In this document: one piece after another, positions 9,046 through 17,726 of the stretch
Position numbering within the stretch: the first letter of the stretch is position 1
How the letters are laid out: each line of letters starts with the position of its first letter
DNA from: Leisingera aquimarina DSM 24565
Lineage (GTDB): Bacteria; Pseudomonadota; Alphaproteobacteria; Rhodobacterales; Rhodobacteraceae
DNA length: 64,000 nt
Reading direction: 5' to 3'
Assembly (NCBI RefSeq): GCF_000473165.1
Contig: NZ_KI421504.1
Coordinates: 868,596 to 932,595, forward strand
The notes under the pieces: model-generated
What the model was told of the DNA's origin: nothing
Databases searched by the model: none
The model's input: only the letters and a program-made list of their open reading frames with translations
Translations under genes and position numbers: made by a program

Positions 9046-9762
9046 CTAGGTCTTGATCAGGTTTTTGATGGCATTGCGGATGCGTTCGTCTTCCGCCTGC
9101 AGAAAGCTTTGGCCCATTTCATAGGCGCGCTGGACTTCGATCATCCGAGTCACTTCGGAAATTGCATTCACGTTGGAACCTTCGAGAAAGCCTTGCAGCA
9201 CCTTCGCATCAAAACTGTCCTCAATCTCGCCGTCGACGCGGAACATCACTCCGTCCTCGCGCACCAGCTCGTGCTGCTCCATCGGCTTGAACAGACCAAG
9301 CTGCCCCAGCAGCCGCCCGTTTGCGCTGAGCGAGCCGTCAGCCCCGACTTCGACCTTGCCGGCATCCGGCGGAACAAAGACCGGAGCACGGCCCGCATCC
9401 AGCACCCGGTATCCATCCATGGTCACCAGATCGCCATCAGCATTGGGAGAGAAGGCACCCGAACGGGTCAGCCTTTCGCCTTGCGGCGTTTCCACCATAA
9501 AGAAGGCGTCGCCCTCGATCGCAAAATCGAAGGAGCCGCCGGTTTTGGTCAGCTGGCCCTGCTCCATCGAAGTATTGAAGATATTCGCGCGCGACATTGA
9601 CAGCGACTGCTGGCCAGGCGAGGACTGCACGAACTCCGAGAAGATCAGGCCCTCTTGGCGGTAACCAGTGGTGGCCGAGTTCGCGATATTGTTGGCAATG
9701 ACGCGCATCTCCCGCATCAAGCCCGTTTGGCGTGAAAGGGTTGCGTAGCCTGCATTTTCCAT
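9046..9762 (-). CDS. flgF: proximal rod protein FlgF
   Basis: FlgF is one of the proximal rod subunits. From the chosen ATG at 9762 it is 238 residues, a normal length, with the rod signature MREMRVIANNIANSATTGYR near residues 16-35 and the C-terminal helix ISEVTRMIEVQRAYEM. The start is supported by GGAGG just upstream (complement of 9769-9773) and by the TAATG overlap with the fliQ stop. The same frame continues open upstream to 9990 inside fliQ, but that stretch has no rod homology. Confidence 0.96.
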   Translation of the reverse strand: MENAGYATLSRQTGLMREMRVIANNIANSATTGYRQEGLIFSEFVQSSPGQQSLSMSRANIFNTSMEQGQLTKTGGSFDFAIEGDAFFMVETPQGERLTRSGAFSPNADGDLVTMDGYRVLDAGRAPVFVPPDAGKVEVGADGSLSANGRLLGQLGLFKPMEQHELVREDGVMFRVDGEIEDSFDAKVLQGFLEGSNVNAISEVTRMIEVQRAYEMGQSFLQAEDERIRNAIKNLIKT

Positions 9763-10034
9763 TACGAACCTCCGGCAATCATCGGAACAACGTGGCCGTG
9801 GAAGAAGGCCACCAGCGTTTGTGTCATGAAGCCCATTGTCATCCAGAACACGACCAGGATCGCTGTCAGTTTGGGCACGAAGGTCAGGGTCATTTCCTGC
9901 ACCGATGTCAGAGCCTGAAACAGGCCGATGGCCAGACCGACAACCAGTGCAACTACCAGAATCGGCGTCGACATGGTGACGGCGGCCCACAGCGCCTGGC
10001 GCAGCGTGTCATAGAAGAGGCTTTCGCTCATCAT
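9762..10034 (-). CDS. fliQ: flagellar export apparatus protein FliQ
   Basis: FliQ is the small two-helix membrane subunit of the export gate. At 90 residues with two hydrophobic hairpins (about 17-40 and 52-75) and the conserved ALTSVQEMTLTFVPK stretch between them, it matches the family closely. It starts with two adjacent ATG codons (10034 or 10031). The stop overlaps the flgF start, and only three bases separate it from fliE. Confidence 0.96.
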   Translation of the reverse strand: MMSESLFYDTLRQALWAAVTMSTPILVVALVVGLAIGLFQALTSVQEMTLTFVPKLTAILVVFWMTMGFMTQTLVAFFHGHVVPMIAGGS

Positions 10035-10037
10035 GGC

Positions 10038-10334
10038 TTAAACCGGCATCCTCAGGATTTCCTGGTAAGCTTCGACGACCTTGTTGCGCACGGTAACCGC
10101 AGTTTCGACTGCCAGTTCGGTCTGCGCCAGGGCCTGCACCAGAGCGTGCGGGTCGGCGCCTGAGGTCATCGCCTGCATTGAGACCTGTTCACTTTGCTGC
10201 AGAGTCGCCGCGAAATTCTCGAAGCTCTCTTTCAGGCGGGGGCCTGCGCCAGCGCCCGCATATTCGGGATCGGCCTTGGTGGCGGGTCGGGCAGCGGCAT
10301 AGCCGGTTGCGGCGGAAAGACTGCGAATATCCAT
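10038..10334 (-). CDS. fliE: hook-basal body adaptor FliE
   Basis: FliE links the MS ring to the proximal rod. The 98-residue protein is largely helical after a short disordered N-terminus. It ends with the family pattern ETAVTVRNKVVEAYQEILRM, the conserved C-terminal helix. It is placed between flgC and fliQ in the usual flgB-flgC-fliE order. Confidence 0.94.
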   Translation of the reverse strand: MDIRSLSAATGYAAARPATKADPEYAGAGAGPRLKESFENFAATLQQSEQVSMQAMTSGADPHALVQALAQTELAVETAVTVRNKVVEAYQEILRMPV

Positions 10335-10356
10335 TCTGGATCTCCAAATGTTTTAG

Positions 10357-10749
10357 TTAACGTCTCAATAGGTCCATGAGTGATGCCGACATCGTGCGTG
10401 TCTGCTCGAACATCTTCAGATTGGCTTCATAGCTTCGCTGGGCTTCACGGGCGTCGGCGATCTCGATCATCAGATCGACATTGGAGCCGTCGTAATGCCC
10501 GCTTTCATCGGCCATCGGATGCGAAGGGTCGTAGACTTCCTCCAGATCGCTGCGGTCCAATGTGACCCGGCCGGTGCGCACATGCTCCACATCGGTCTGC
10601 AGTTCGCGCACCGCTTCAAACGGCACGGTCTTGCGCCGATAGCCCGGAGTGTCAGCGTTGGAGATGTTTTCCGACACGTGGCGCAAACGCGAAGCTTGCG
10701 CCTTGAGGCCGCTTGCAGTGACGGAAAGGGCTCTGGAAAATTCACTCAT
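10357..10749 (-). CDS. flgC: proximal rod protein FlgC
   Basis: FlgC is a proximal rod subunit exported early in assembly. The 130-residue length is standard. The N-terminal rod motif includes VSENISNADTPGYRRK (residues 25-40), and the C-terminal helix has YDGSNVDLMIEIADAREAQR then YEANLKMFEQTRTM. It follows flgB by 12 bases and precedes fliE by 22. Confidence 0.97.
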   Translation of the reverse strand: MSEFSRALSVTASGLKAQASRLRHVSENISNADTPGYRRKTVPFEAVRELQTDVEHVRTGRVTLDRSDLEEVYDPSHPMADESGHYDGSNVDLMIEIADAREAQRSYEANLKMFEQTRTMSASLMDLLRR

Positions 10750-10761
10750 CTCTCACCTCCC

Positions 10762-11151
10762 TCAGGTTTTGCCAAGGCTTGCGCGCAGGACATTCATCGA
10801 GGATTTGTAGATGGCCAAAGCCCGCTTGTGCTGCCGGGAAACTTCAACGCCTTTGAGCAGTTCGGTTTCGACAGACACTGAGTTGTCATTAGGATCGCTG
10901 CCGTCCTCGCTTGAGGTCACTGCCCAGTCCATACCATCGCCGGCGGTGCCGTTGAGATGGCTGCCGCGGGTTGCAATCATGCTGCTCGGACGGGCCCCGG
11001 CTGCAAAGATTTCCTTGAATGGCTTGATGTCCTTGGCGTGGTAGCCGGGCGTATCGGCGTTGGCGATATTCTGGGACACCAATGCCTGGCGCTTCCCGGC
11101 ATGAACTGCCATGGAATGAGAAATTTTGAATACGTTCAGTTCTGTGAACAC
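10762..11151 (-). CDS. flgB: proximal rod protein FlgB
   Basis: FlgB is a proximal rod subunit. It carries the rod signature VSQNIANADTPGYHAKDI and a C-terminal helix with RALAIYKSSMNVLRASLGKT. I prefer the GTG start at 11151 (129 residues), because GGGAG lies eight bases upstream on this strand and the protein then begins directly with the usual short leader before LNVFKISHSMAVHAG. An ATG at 11178 in the same frame would add nine residues that lack support. It heads the flgB-to-fliL operon and is divergent from fliI, so both promoters share an 88-bp region. Confidence 0.93.
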   Translation of the reverse strand: MFTELNVFKISHSMAVHAGKRQALVSQNIANADTPGYHAKDIKPFKEIFAAGARPSSMIATRGSHLNGTAGDGMDWAVTSSEDGSDPNDNSVSVETELLKGVEVSRQHKRALAIYKSSMNVLRASLGKT

Positions 11152-11239
11152 CAGGGCTTCTCCCTTGATCGATTTCAATCAAGGCTTAACCCCGATTCCT
11201 TTAGAAATTGTTTTCAGGACATCAATGGAGGCCGCTGCA
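11152..11239. promoter_or_regulatory. divergent flgB/fliI promoter region
   Basis: These 88 bases between two start codons must carry promoters for both flagellar operons. A TTAACC half-site of the CtrA type is visible near 11186-11192, but a second half at the right spacing is not clear. GGAGG at 11227-11231 is the fliI ribosome binding site, and GGGAG on the other strand (11160-11164) is that of flgB. Confidence 0.45.
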
Positions 11240-12568
11240 ATGAAAGCAGAGCTGCAAGCGCTGACCCGTCAAATAGCCGGAAAACGTCTGGCAACACAGG
11301 TAGGCAGGGTTACCGGGATCTCTGGCGGGGAAATCGAAGTCAGCGGGCTGGCTGCGGTCGCGCGGATCGGTGACAGGCTGGTGCTGCGCCGCGGCCCGCA
11401 AAACGAGTTGCATGGCGAAGTCTTGAAGATTAGCAATAGTAATATCAGTATGTTACCTGACAGGGCGCCAGATGGCGCCGCGGTTGGCGATCCAGTTGTG
11501 CTGCACCCTTCGCCGGAGTTCTTGCCCAGCGATCACTGGATTGGCAGGGTGATTGATCCTTTTGGCGAGCCGCTGGATGGCCGCCCTTTGCTGCCAGGAT
11601 CCGCGCCGCGGGATCTGATGGCGTCCCCGCCCAAAGCCGCTGGCAGGCGGCCGATGGGGGAACGTTTGGCGACCGGACAGGCGGTATTGAACACGATTCT
11701 CCCAATTGTGCGCGGCCAAAGGGTGGGTCTTTTTGCGGGTTCCGGCGTCGGGAAATCGTCGCTGTTGGCAAAATTGGCCCAAAGCATGGAAGCGGATGTG
11801 GTGGTCATGGCGTTGATCGGGGAACGCGGCCGGGAGGTGAATCACTTTGTCGAACAGGTTCTGGGACCCGATGGCATGCGCCGGGCCGTTGTGGTGGCTG
11901 CCACGTCCGATCAGTCCGCGCTGGTCCGCCGCCGCTGCGCCTGGGCCGCCATGACAGTTGCCGAGCATTTCCGCGATCAGGGTAAGAATGTTCTGTTCCT
12001 TGCCGACTCGGTTACCCGTTTCGCCGAGGCGCACCGGGAGATTTCGGCGGCCTCGGGCGAAGCACCTGCCTTGCGCGGATACCCTCCATCCGTAACACCG
12101 CTGATCACCGGCCTGTGCGAGCGGGCTGGCCCGGGCGCAGACGGGCAGGGGGATATCACCGCCGTGTTCAGCGTCCTGGTGGCCGGTTCCGACATGGATG
12201 AGCCGATTGCAGATATTCTTCGCGGTGTTTTGGACGGTCATATTGTACTGAACCGTGAAATCGCCGAACGCGGCAGGTTCCCGGCGATCGACGTCTCACG
12301 CTCAGTGTCCCGCAGTCTGCCTGCTGCGGCCACTGCCGATGAAAACACGGCAATCCAGGATGTGCGCAAATTCTTAGGCGCTTATGAACAGTCGGAAGTG
12401 ATGATCAGGGCTGGTCTCTATGCTGAGGGTAATGATACGGTGCTGGACAAGGCTGTGAAACTGTGGCCGGAGCTGGACGGTTTTTTTGGCCGCGAAGATC
12501 CGGAAGGAATCACCAGCAGTTTCAACCGGCTGCTTCTTTTGCTGCGCCGCGCAAAGGCCGGGCGGTAA
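11240..12568 (+). CDS. fliI: flagellar export ATPase FliI
   Basis: FliI is the peripheral ATPase that energises early steps of flagellar protein export. The 442-residue protein has Walker A GSGVGKSS at residues 167-174, Walker B VLFLADSVT at 251-259, and the usual F1-beta-like layout. I chose ATG 11240 because GGAGG sits eight bases upstream; an ATG at 11225 overlaps that site, and a frame extension to 11126 runs into flgB. fliH and fliJ do not flank it. Its 3' end lies about eight bases from the edge of an inserted IS element, so any downstream co-transcribed gene has been disconnected. Confidence 0.97.
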   Translation: MKAELQALTRQIAGKRLATQVGRVTGISGGEIEVSGLAAVARIGDRLVLRRGPQNELHGEVLKISNSNISMLPDRAPDGAAVGDPVVLHPSPEFLPSDHWIGRVIDPFGEPLDGRPLLPGSAPRDLMASPPKAAGRRPMGERLATGQAVLNTILPIVRGQRVGLFAGSGVGKSSLLAKLAQSMEADVVVMALIGERGREVNHFVEQVLGPDGMRRAVVVAATSDQSALVRRRCAWAAMTVAEHFRDQGKNVLFLADSVTRFAEAHREISAASGEAPALRGYPPSVTPLITGLCERAGPGADGQGDITAVFSVLVAGSDMDEPIADILRGVLDGHIVLNREIAERGRFPAIDVSRSVSRSLPAAATADENTAIQDVRKFLGAYEQSEVMIRAGLYAEGNDTVLDKAVKLWPELDGFFGREDPEGITSSFNRLLLLLRRAKAGR

Positions 12569-12603
12569 CCTGCGGTGTTTGTCAAACAAGTTGTCCGCTG
12601 ATT

Positions 12604-13570
12604 TCATGCGGCGTCTCTGATTTCAGGGACGCTGGTTTCGCGTTCTGGGTTGAGCCAGACGGGTCCGGCGGGTTGCCAGTTTCGGGTTTTTCCTGACCAG
12701 CGTTTCGGGTTTTGCGCACGCGCAGTTGCATAGAGAATGGCGCGGTTTGTGAGCGCTGCGCGGTCAAAGCCAGCGTGGCGGGCTTCTGGTGTGACGAAGC
12801 GGACGGCGCTGTGCAGGTGCTCGCCGTTATACTAGATGGCCAAGGATTTCACCCAAGCCTGGGCGCCAGCCTTGGTGGCAAAGCCCTTGGCTGGCCAGTT
12901 TGGGCGGTATTTGCAGGTTCGGAACAGGGCTTCTGAGAAGGGGTTATCATTGCTGACGCGCGGGCGGCTGTAAGACGCCGTGATCCCCTGCTTTTCCATC
13001 GTCACTTTCATCGGCGCGCCCTTCTTGGGGCTGCCATTGTCGGCATGCAGCACCAAGGGGCGCGTGATGCAGCGCTCGGCCAGCACCGCCTGACGGATCA
13101 GGGCGGCTGCCAGTTCCGCGCCTTCGCGCTCATGCACTTCCCAGCCCACGATTTTCCGGCTGAAGATGTCCACGATCAGGTAGAAGTAGAAGAACGTGCC
13201 TGCGACCGGACCTGGCATCCAGGTTGTGTCCCAGGTCCAGACCTGGCAGGGCGCACTGGCCTTGTAGCTGGTGGTTGGCTTACGCCGCACCGGTGGCTTT
13301 GCTCGGCCCCGGTGATGCTGTTGTCCATCGGCGCAAGATGCGGCAGAAGCTGGACTCAGATGCCGGATACCGCCCCTGATCCGCCAGTTTCGGCACGATC
13401 TGGCTGGGTGGAAGACTGGCAAACTCCTCAGAATTGCAGGCATCCAACACAGCTGCACGTTCAGACACGCTCAGCTTGTTGGCCGGTTCCGGGCGCCACG
13501 CGAGGGGCGGCTGATCAGGTTGAACCTACCCGTCTTTTGTCCAGCGCCGCAGGGTGCGGTCGCTGATCAT
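12604..13570 (-). pseudogene. IS3-family transposase orfB, broken by nonsense and frameshift
   Basis: The DDE integrase core is recognisable: the first Asp in VWTWD, the second in HADNG, and the Glu in FSEALFRTCKY. Three lesions are visible. A TAG at 13526-13528 follows the N-terminal RTLRRWTKDG. A one-base deletion near 13333 separates the first part (ending ILRR) from DGQQHHRGRAK. A TAG at 12832-12834 stands where the family has Trp before YNGEH. Beyond that stop the frame continues cleanly to a natural TGA at 12604-12606. The protein cannot be made intact. Confidence 0.88.
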
Positions 13571-14060
13571 GCGTCTTCGTCGTCCCCCAGATCGCCTGCG
13601 CCTTTTTTCGCAGCACAAGCAGCGCTGCGGTTTCGGCCAGGGTTTGCTCCTTCCGAGCCAGTTCCCGTTCCAGATCCTTGACCCGTTTCTTCTCTTCCTT
13701 TGTCGCTTGACCGAGGCGCGCAGTGAGGGCGCGGTCCCAATCGTTCGCTTGTTCACAGGCTGACCGCCATGCTGTGATCTGCGCAGGATAGAGCCCGCGC
13801 GTGCGATAATATTCGGCCAGATCGGCCTCGTTCAGTGCCGCCGTTTCCAACACCGCCGCGAATTTGTTGCGCGAAGACCAGCCCTCGGGACCCGCATCTG
13901 CATCAGGCAAAAGCTGCCCCTTGCCGCGTGCCTCAGCCCGTCACTTGTGCGGCGTTCCCTCCGATATCCCTTCCTCCCGCGACAGCTGCCGAATGGCCAT
14001 GTTGTGCGGCGGAAGTATCCGCTTCAGCACAGCTGCTTTCCGTGCCGGTAAATATCCCAC
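13515..14060 (-). pseudogene. IS3-family transposase orfA with nonsense codon
   Basis: The upstream helix-turn-helix protein starts at a GTG near 14060, reads GYLPARKAAVLKRI and then LSREEGISEG, and is stopped by TGA at 13941-13943 where the family has Trp (HKW-RAEARGKGQ). The same frame resumes as LLPDADAGPEGW and continues through a leucine-zipper-like charged helix to the orfA end. In intact elements orfA and orfB are joined by programmed frameshifting; here both are dead. Confidence 0.82.
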
Positions 14061-14189
14061 GTCATCGTCCTATCCCGCCCACCTGAAAAATAGAGACGAA
14101 ATCGAGCAGCGGACAACTTCCCTGACACAGGGGGCCTGGCAGTCTTTCGAGCTTTCAAGAAAAGGCTGCTTCCAGATTGTTCTGGAGAA

Positions 14190-14352
14190 CTCTACCGGCA
14201 ATAGATGCAGCCGTTAAGCCCGCAAGACTGTCGGCTGGCTGGTCAGAACCCCGGCCCATGCCAGGTTCGCTGCCGATGCCCTGGAACAGGCCGTTCATGA
14301 GCGATGGTTCCCGGCGGTGATGCGGTTTGTTCACCTCTCCGGTCGCGGCAGC
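14190..14352 (+). pseudogene. IS3-family orfB remnant, left part, interrupted by IS30 element
   Basis: The plus strand encodes a decayed DDE core. A frame reading KTVGWLVRT is followed by ADALEQAVHER and VHLSGRGS, which matches the family pattern VGW...LDALEQAIHERRP...VHHSDRGSQY. It breaks off exactly at the IS30-family inverted repeat (14353). The continuation (YLSVK, then ERLGQAGIEPSVG) is found directly after the other repeat at 15818. This is a different IS3 copy from the one at 12576-14129. Confidence 0.7.
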
Positions 14353-15817
14353 CAGGGCGGATTCAAGCGGTCTTCGCAACAGGGCCATGGAGGAAGTTGT
14401 GATGATAGAACGGAAGCGTGGTTCGGACCGTTGCGGACGGAAGAAGCTGAGTCCACCCGGCTGCCCCAAAGCAGCTCGGCGAGAGGATCAGGCGAAGTTT
14501 TGGCGCTTGATTGCGCAAGGACTATCCAGTGAAGATGCCGCGACAGGAATTGGGGCTTCGCCCGCGGTTGGTGGCAGGTGGTTCCGGGAGGCCGGCGAAA
14601 TGCCACCGTCTCAGTATTCGGCGTCTGCACCTTCGTTGTCACGGCGCTATCTGTCTTTTGCCGAAAGGGAAGAGATCGCTCTGCATCGTGCCAGCGGCCT
14701 GAGGGTGAATGCCATCGCCCGGCAGATCGGGCGCTCGGCGTCCACGGTGTCACGAGAGTTGCGCCGGAATGCTGCGACACGCAGCGGCGGTTTCGAGTAT
14801 CGTGCAACCACCGCGCAGTGGCATGCGGATAGAGCAGCGCGCCGGCCCAAGGCAACAAAGCTGGCGCAGCATGCCGCCTTGCGTCAGTATGTCGAAGAAC
14901 GCCTGTCGGGCGATGTTGTCGGGCCAGAAGGCGGCGTCGCGCGAGGTCCCGAAGTCATCTGGACGAAGCGCCGTTCCGTGCGGCGGCGACACCGGGAATG
15001 GGCGACTGCATGGAGCCCGGAACAGATCGCCCGGCGGCTGCCGTTGGATTATCCGGAAGATGCATCAATGCCCATCAGTCATGAAGCCCTATATCAGGCC
15101 TTGTTCATTCAGGGACGCGGGGTTCTGCGCCGTGAACTGACGGCCTGTCTCCGCTTCGGGCGAGCTCTGCGCGTGCCGAGGGCCCGCCGCAAGGGAAAGG
15201 GCAAGGCCTTTGTCTCCGATCAAATCATGATCAGCGAGCGCCCTGCCGAAGCTGCGGATCGTGCGGTGCCGGGCCATTGGGAAGGCGACTTAATTCTTGG
15301 TCTGAAAAGCCCGGCGATTGGCACGCTGGTCGAGCGCAGCACGCGTTTCACCCTTCTCCTGCACTTGCCGCCGATGCCTGGCCATGGTGGCGGGCCTCGC
15401 CTGAAAAATGGCCCGGCTCTTGCCGGCCACGGTGCCGAGGCCGTCCGTGCTGCAATTGCTCAGTAGATTACTGAACTGCCCCAGCACCTGCGGAAACCCC
15501 TGACATGGGACCAGGGCGCAGAAATGGCCCAGCATGAAAGACTGACGGTCGAAACCGGGATACAGGTCTACTTCTGCGACCCGCAAAGCCCTTGGCAGCG
15601 TGGCAGCAATGAAAACACTAACGGCCTGTTGCGCCAGTACTTTCCGAAAGGAACTGATCTCAGCAGCCATGGACCATACAAACTGGAGGCCGTCGCCTTT
15701 ACATTAAAAAGCCGCCCGAGAAAAACACTTGGCTGGAAAACTCCGGCTGAGGCGTTGGATGAGATCCTACGGTAGTGTAAACAGGCCCTGTTGCGACGAC
15801 CGCTTGAATCCGCCCTG
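14353..15817 (+). mobile_element. IS30-family insertion sequence with 32-bp terminal inverted repeats
   Basis: The element is bounded by 32-base inverted repeats at 14353-14384 and 15786-15817 that differ at a single position. It contains one transposase frame with an internal amber codon. It is inserted inside an IS3-family orfB, whose two halves flank it. No direct target duplication is visible at the junctions. Confidence 0.88.
14402..15775 (+). pseudogene. IS30-family transposase with internal TAG
   Basis: The N-terminal helix-turn-helix (LSFAEREEIALHRASGLRVNAIARQIGRS) and the first catalytic Asp (GHWEGDLI) are intact. A TAG at 15464-15466 follows AAIAQ, and the same frame continues ITELPQHLRKPLTWDQGAEM with the second Asp, then NENTNGLLRQYFPKG with the catalytic Glu. 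The stop therefore removes two of three catalytic residues. CAG to TAG is the simplest explanation, since the family usually has Gln there. The start could be ATG 14402 or 14387. Without suppression the element cannot move itself. Confidence 0.88.
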
Positions 15818-15895
15818 TATTTGTCGGTCAAGTAACGAACGGCTGGGCCAAGCCGGTATCGAGCCCTCTGTCGGTAGACAGGCAACACAAGCGCA
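15818..15895 (+). pseudogene. IS3-family orfB remnant, right part
   Basis: Immediately after the IS30-family repeat the plus strand reads YLSVK. After loss of one base near the TAA it continues ERLGQAGIEPSVG, the expected continuation of the remnant at 14190-14352. It fades out after about 70 bases into an unrelated transposase remnant. Confidence 0.65.
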
Positions 15896-16375
15896 ACCAA
15901 GGACAAAGTCCGGCCATGAAACAACCCAGTTCGGCCGGGCTTTGAATGAGTTGACTATCGAGATCCCCTGCGCCTATTCGATCCAGGCCAAGGGTTGCGT
16001 GGAACGGGCCAACAGTACGTTGCAGGACCGGCTGGTGAAGGAACTGCAGCTGGCCGCCATCTCGAGCATGGCGGGAGCCAATACGTTCTTTCCCGGTTTC
16101 ATGGAACAGGGCTATGCAAAGTTCTTCAAGCCGCAGGCCTGCCCGGATGATCTGCACTGCCTCTGAATGCCGGACCGGATCGGCTGCGGGAAATCCCGTG
16201 CTTTCGCGATGAGCGCTTTGTCAGCCGCCAGTTGGGCTTCTCTTACGACCGCCAGTGGATCCCGCTCGAGAAGAACGAGGTGACCGCGGACGCCGCAAAT
16301 ACGTGGACAGCTTCGAACTCGCGAACGGGCGGTTGGAGTTCCGAGCAGTGTCCCGACGGTTGGTGTCATTTTCAT
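15896..16375 (+). pseudogene. ISNCY-type transposase C-terminal remnant
   Basis: A frame with TTQFGRALNELTIEIPC, QAKGCVERANSTLQDRLVKE and PDDLHCL matches the C-terminal half of the IS1202/ISNCY group transposases. It is then broken twice: after PDDLH the match moves to another frame (PDRLREIPCFRDERFVSRQL, then SYDRQWIPLEKNEVT), and again to a third (RKYVDSFELANGRLEFRA). Neither a start nor element ends can be seen, so only a fragment remains. Confidence 0.75.
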
Positions 16376-16453
16376 GTGGGTCGCTTGGCGGCCACGGCTG
16401 TTCTTCGGCTAAGGTTTGGTTTGCCGACCTGACTTTGACCGAGGTGAACGGCC

Positions 16454-17268
16454 ATGACCAAGGACAGCCTGTCAAAGACCGCGGCCTTGCGCGCGCTTTT
16501 GCCGGAGACATCCGACACCCACCTGCTTGCTGGGATGCTCGAGTTTGTCGCCGGCCGTCTCATGGCGCTGGATGCCGGCCAGATCTGCGGCGCCGGTGCG
16601 TATGAGCGCGGTGCCGACCGGGTGAACCGGCGCAACGGTTACCGGTCCAGAGCGTGGGGGACGCGCGCCGGGACGGTTGACGTGAAAATCCCGAAGCTGC
16701 GCAGGGGCAGCTATTTTCCCGAGTTCCTGGAGCCGCGCCGGGCGGCGGAAAGGGCGATGACGGCGGTGATCCAAGAGGCTTATGTCCAGAGCCTCTCGAC
16801 GCGCTCGGTGGACGATCCGGTCAAGGCCATGACCGGTGTGTCAAAAAGCCAGGTCTCACGGCTCTGCGGCGAGATCGACGAACAGGTCGATGCCTTCCTG
16901 AGCCGCCCTTTGGAAGGGGAATGGCCCTACCTCTGGCTGGATGCCACCTGCCTTAAGGTGCGCCGCTCCGGTCGGATCATCAGCGCCGCGGCCATAGTGG
17001 CCGTGGCGGTCAATCTGGATGGCCGTCGCGAGGTTCTGGGCATCGCTGTTCAGCCCAATGAAGCGGAGGTCTTTGGGGACGAGTTCCTGCCGCTCTCGCC
17101 AATCGCGGCCTGCGCGGCACATGCCTGATCATCGCCCTTCTCGGCAGCATGCTGCGCAGGCGCCTGCCGGGCAACGGACGATCACAAGGGCCTGAAAGCC
17201 GCCGCGACCAAGGTGCTTGGAGCGACCGTCCAGCGCTGCCGCGTGCATTTCATGCGCAATGCGCTTGA
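16454..17268 (+). pseudogene. IS256-family transposase, frameshifted, interrupted and truncated
   Basis: The frame starts well (ATG 16454) and shows the mutator-type layout with LDATCLKVRR carrying the first catalytic Asp. At about 17090 a one-base deletion shifts the frame, so the open part ends at residue 224 (AACAAHA). The family continuation LANRGLRGTCLIIA is readable in another frame. A 40-base palindromic insert (17137-17176) then interrupts it, after which DDHKGLKAAATKVLGATVQRC and RVHFMRNAL follow. The C-terminal third, with the catalytic Glu, is missing. Confidence 0.88.
17137..17176 (+). repeat. 40-bp palindromic insert, family A copy 1
   Basis: These bases interrupt the IS256 transposase reading between IIA and DDHKGL, where the family has no residues. 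They form nested hairpins: GGCAG near the left pairs with CTGCC near the right, and TGC/GCA form an inner stem. A second copy, 32 of 40 bases identical, lies in the IS91-type transposase at 39981-40020 in the opposite strand orientation. Confidence 0.75.
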
Positions 17269-17319
17269 AAGATGTTCCAGCCCGCAAGTCTTGTGGCAGG
17301 CTGGAGAAGTTGCAGGCGA

Positions 17320-17724
17320 TTAGGACGGTCTGACTGCAAATAGCCGGTCTTCGCGCGGCAGCAGGGTGCGCAGCGCCTTTAGACAGCGGTAGTGGTTATT
17401 TCCGATCAAAGCATCTGTTGCCTCGGCAATGGATGCGCGGCTGTCCGGATCGGTGAAGACTTGGCTCAACTCTTCGATCCGGCGCAGCATCGGCAAGTGT
17501 TCCTCTTGGGGATCAGTGTCGCCAGACAAGATCAACTGCGCCGCATAGCACACCCGGCGCACCGGCGTATTGGCTTCTTCCGGATGGATCGCATCGCGCA
17601 GGCGCAGGATGTTGGCATCGGGGGTGACAATGGACAGGCGGCTGCGGCGGTCGCCGTTTTCAATCACCGCGCCATTTACAAGGACACGCTCCTTGGGGGC
17701 AAGTTTCAGGACAAGTCCGCTCAT
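17320..17724 (-). CDS. flbT: flagellin synthesis regulator FlbT
   Basis: FlbT binds flagellin mRNA in alphaproteobacteria and tunes its stability, usually opposite to FlaF. The 134-residue protein has the family N-terminus (LVLKLAPKERVLVNGAVIEN) and the conserved PVRRVCYAAQLILSG segment near residues 54-68. It follows flaF by two bases and lies in the standard flagellin-flaF-flbT order. Its downstream side is occupied by the IS256 remnant, so the original 3' neighbour is lost. Confidence 0.94.
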   Translation of the reverse strand: MSGLVLKLAPKERVLVNGAVIENGDRRSRLSIVTPDANILRLRDAIHPEEANTPVRRVCYAAQLILSGDTDPQEEHLPMLRRIEELSQVFTDPDSRASIAEATDALIGNNHYRCLKALRTLLPREDRLFAVRPS

Positions 17725-17726
17725 AT

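Larger units (their letters stand above)
12576..14129 (-). mobile_element. dead IS3-family insertion sequence
   Basis: Two overlapping transposase frames lie between imperfect terminal inverted repeats. The left end is about 12576-12600 and the right end about 14107-14129; the inner 13 bases (AAGTTGTCCGCTG) match exactly, and the outer parts share GTCA. Both frames are inactivated (see the orfA and orfB entries). No target duplication is evident. It inserted immediately after fliI and is the first of several elements splitting the flagellar locus. Confidence 0.85.
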
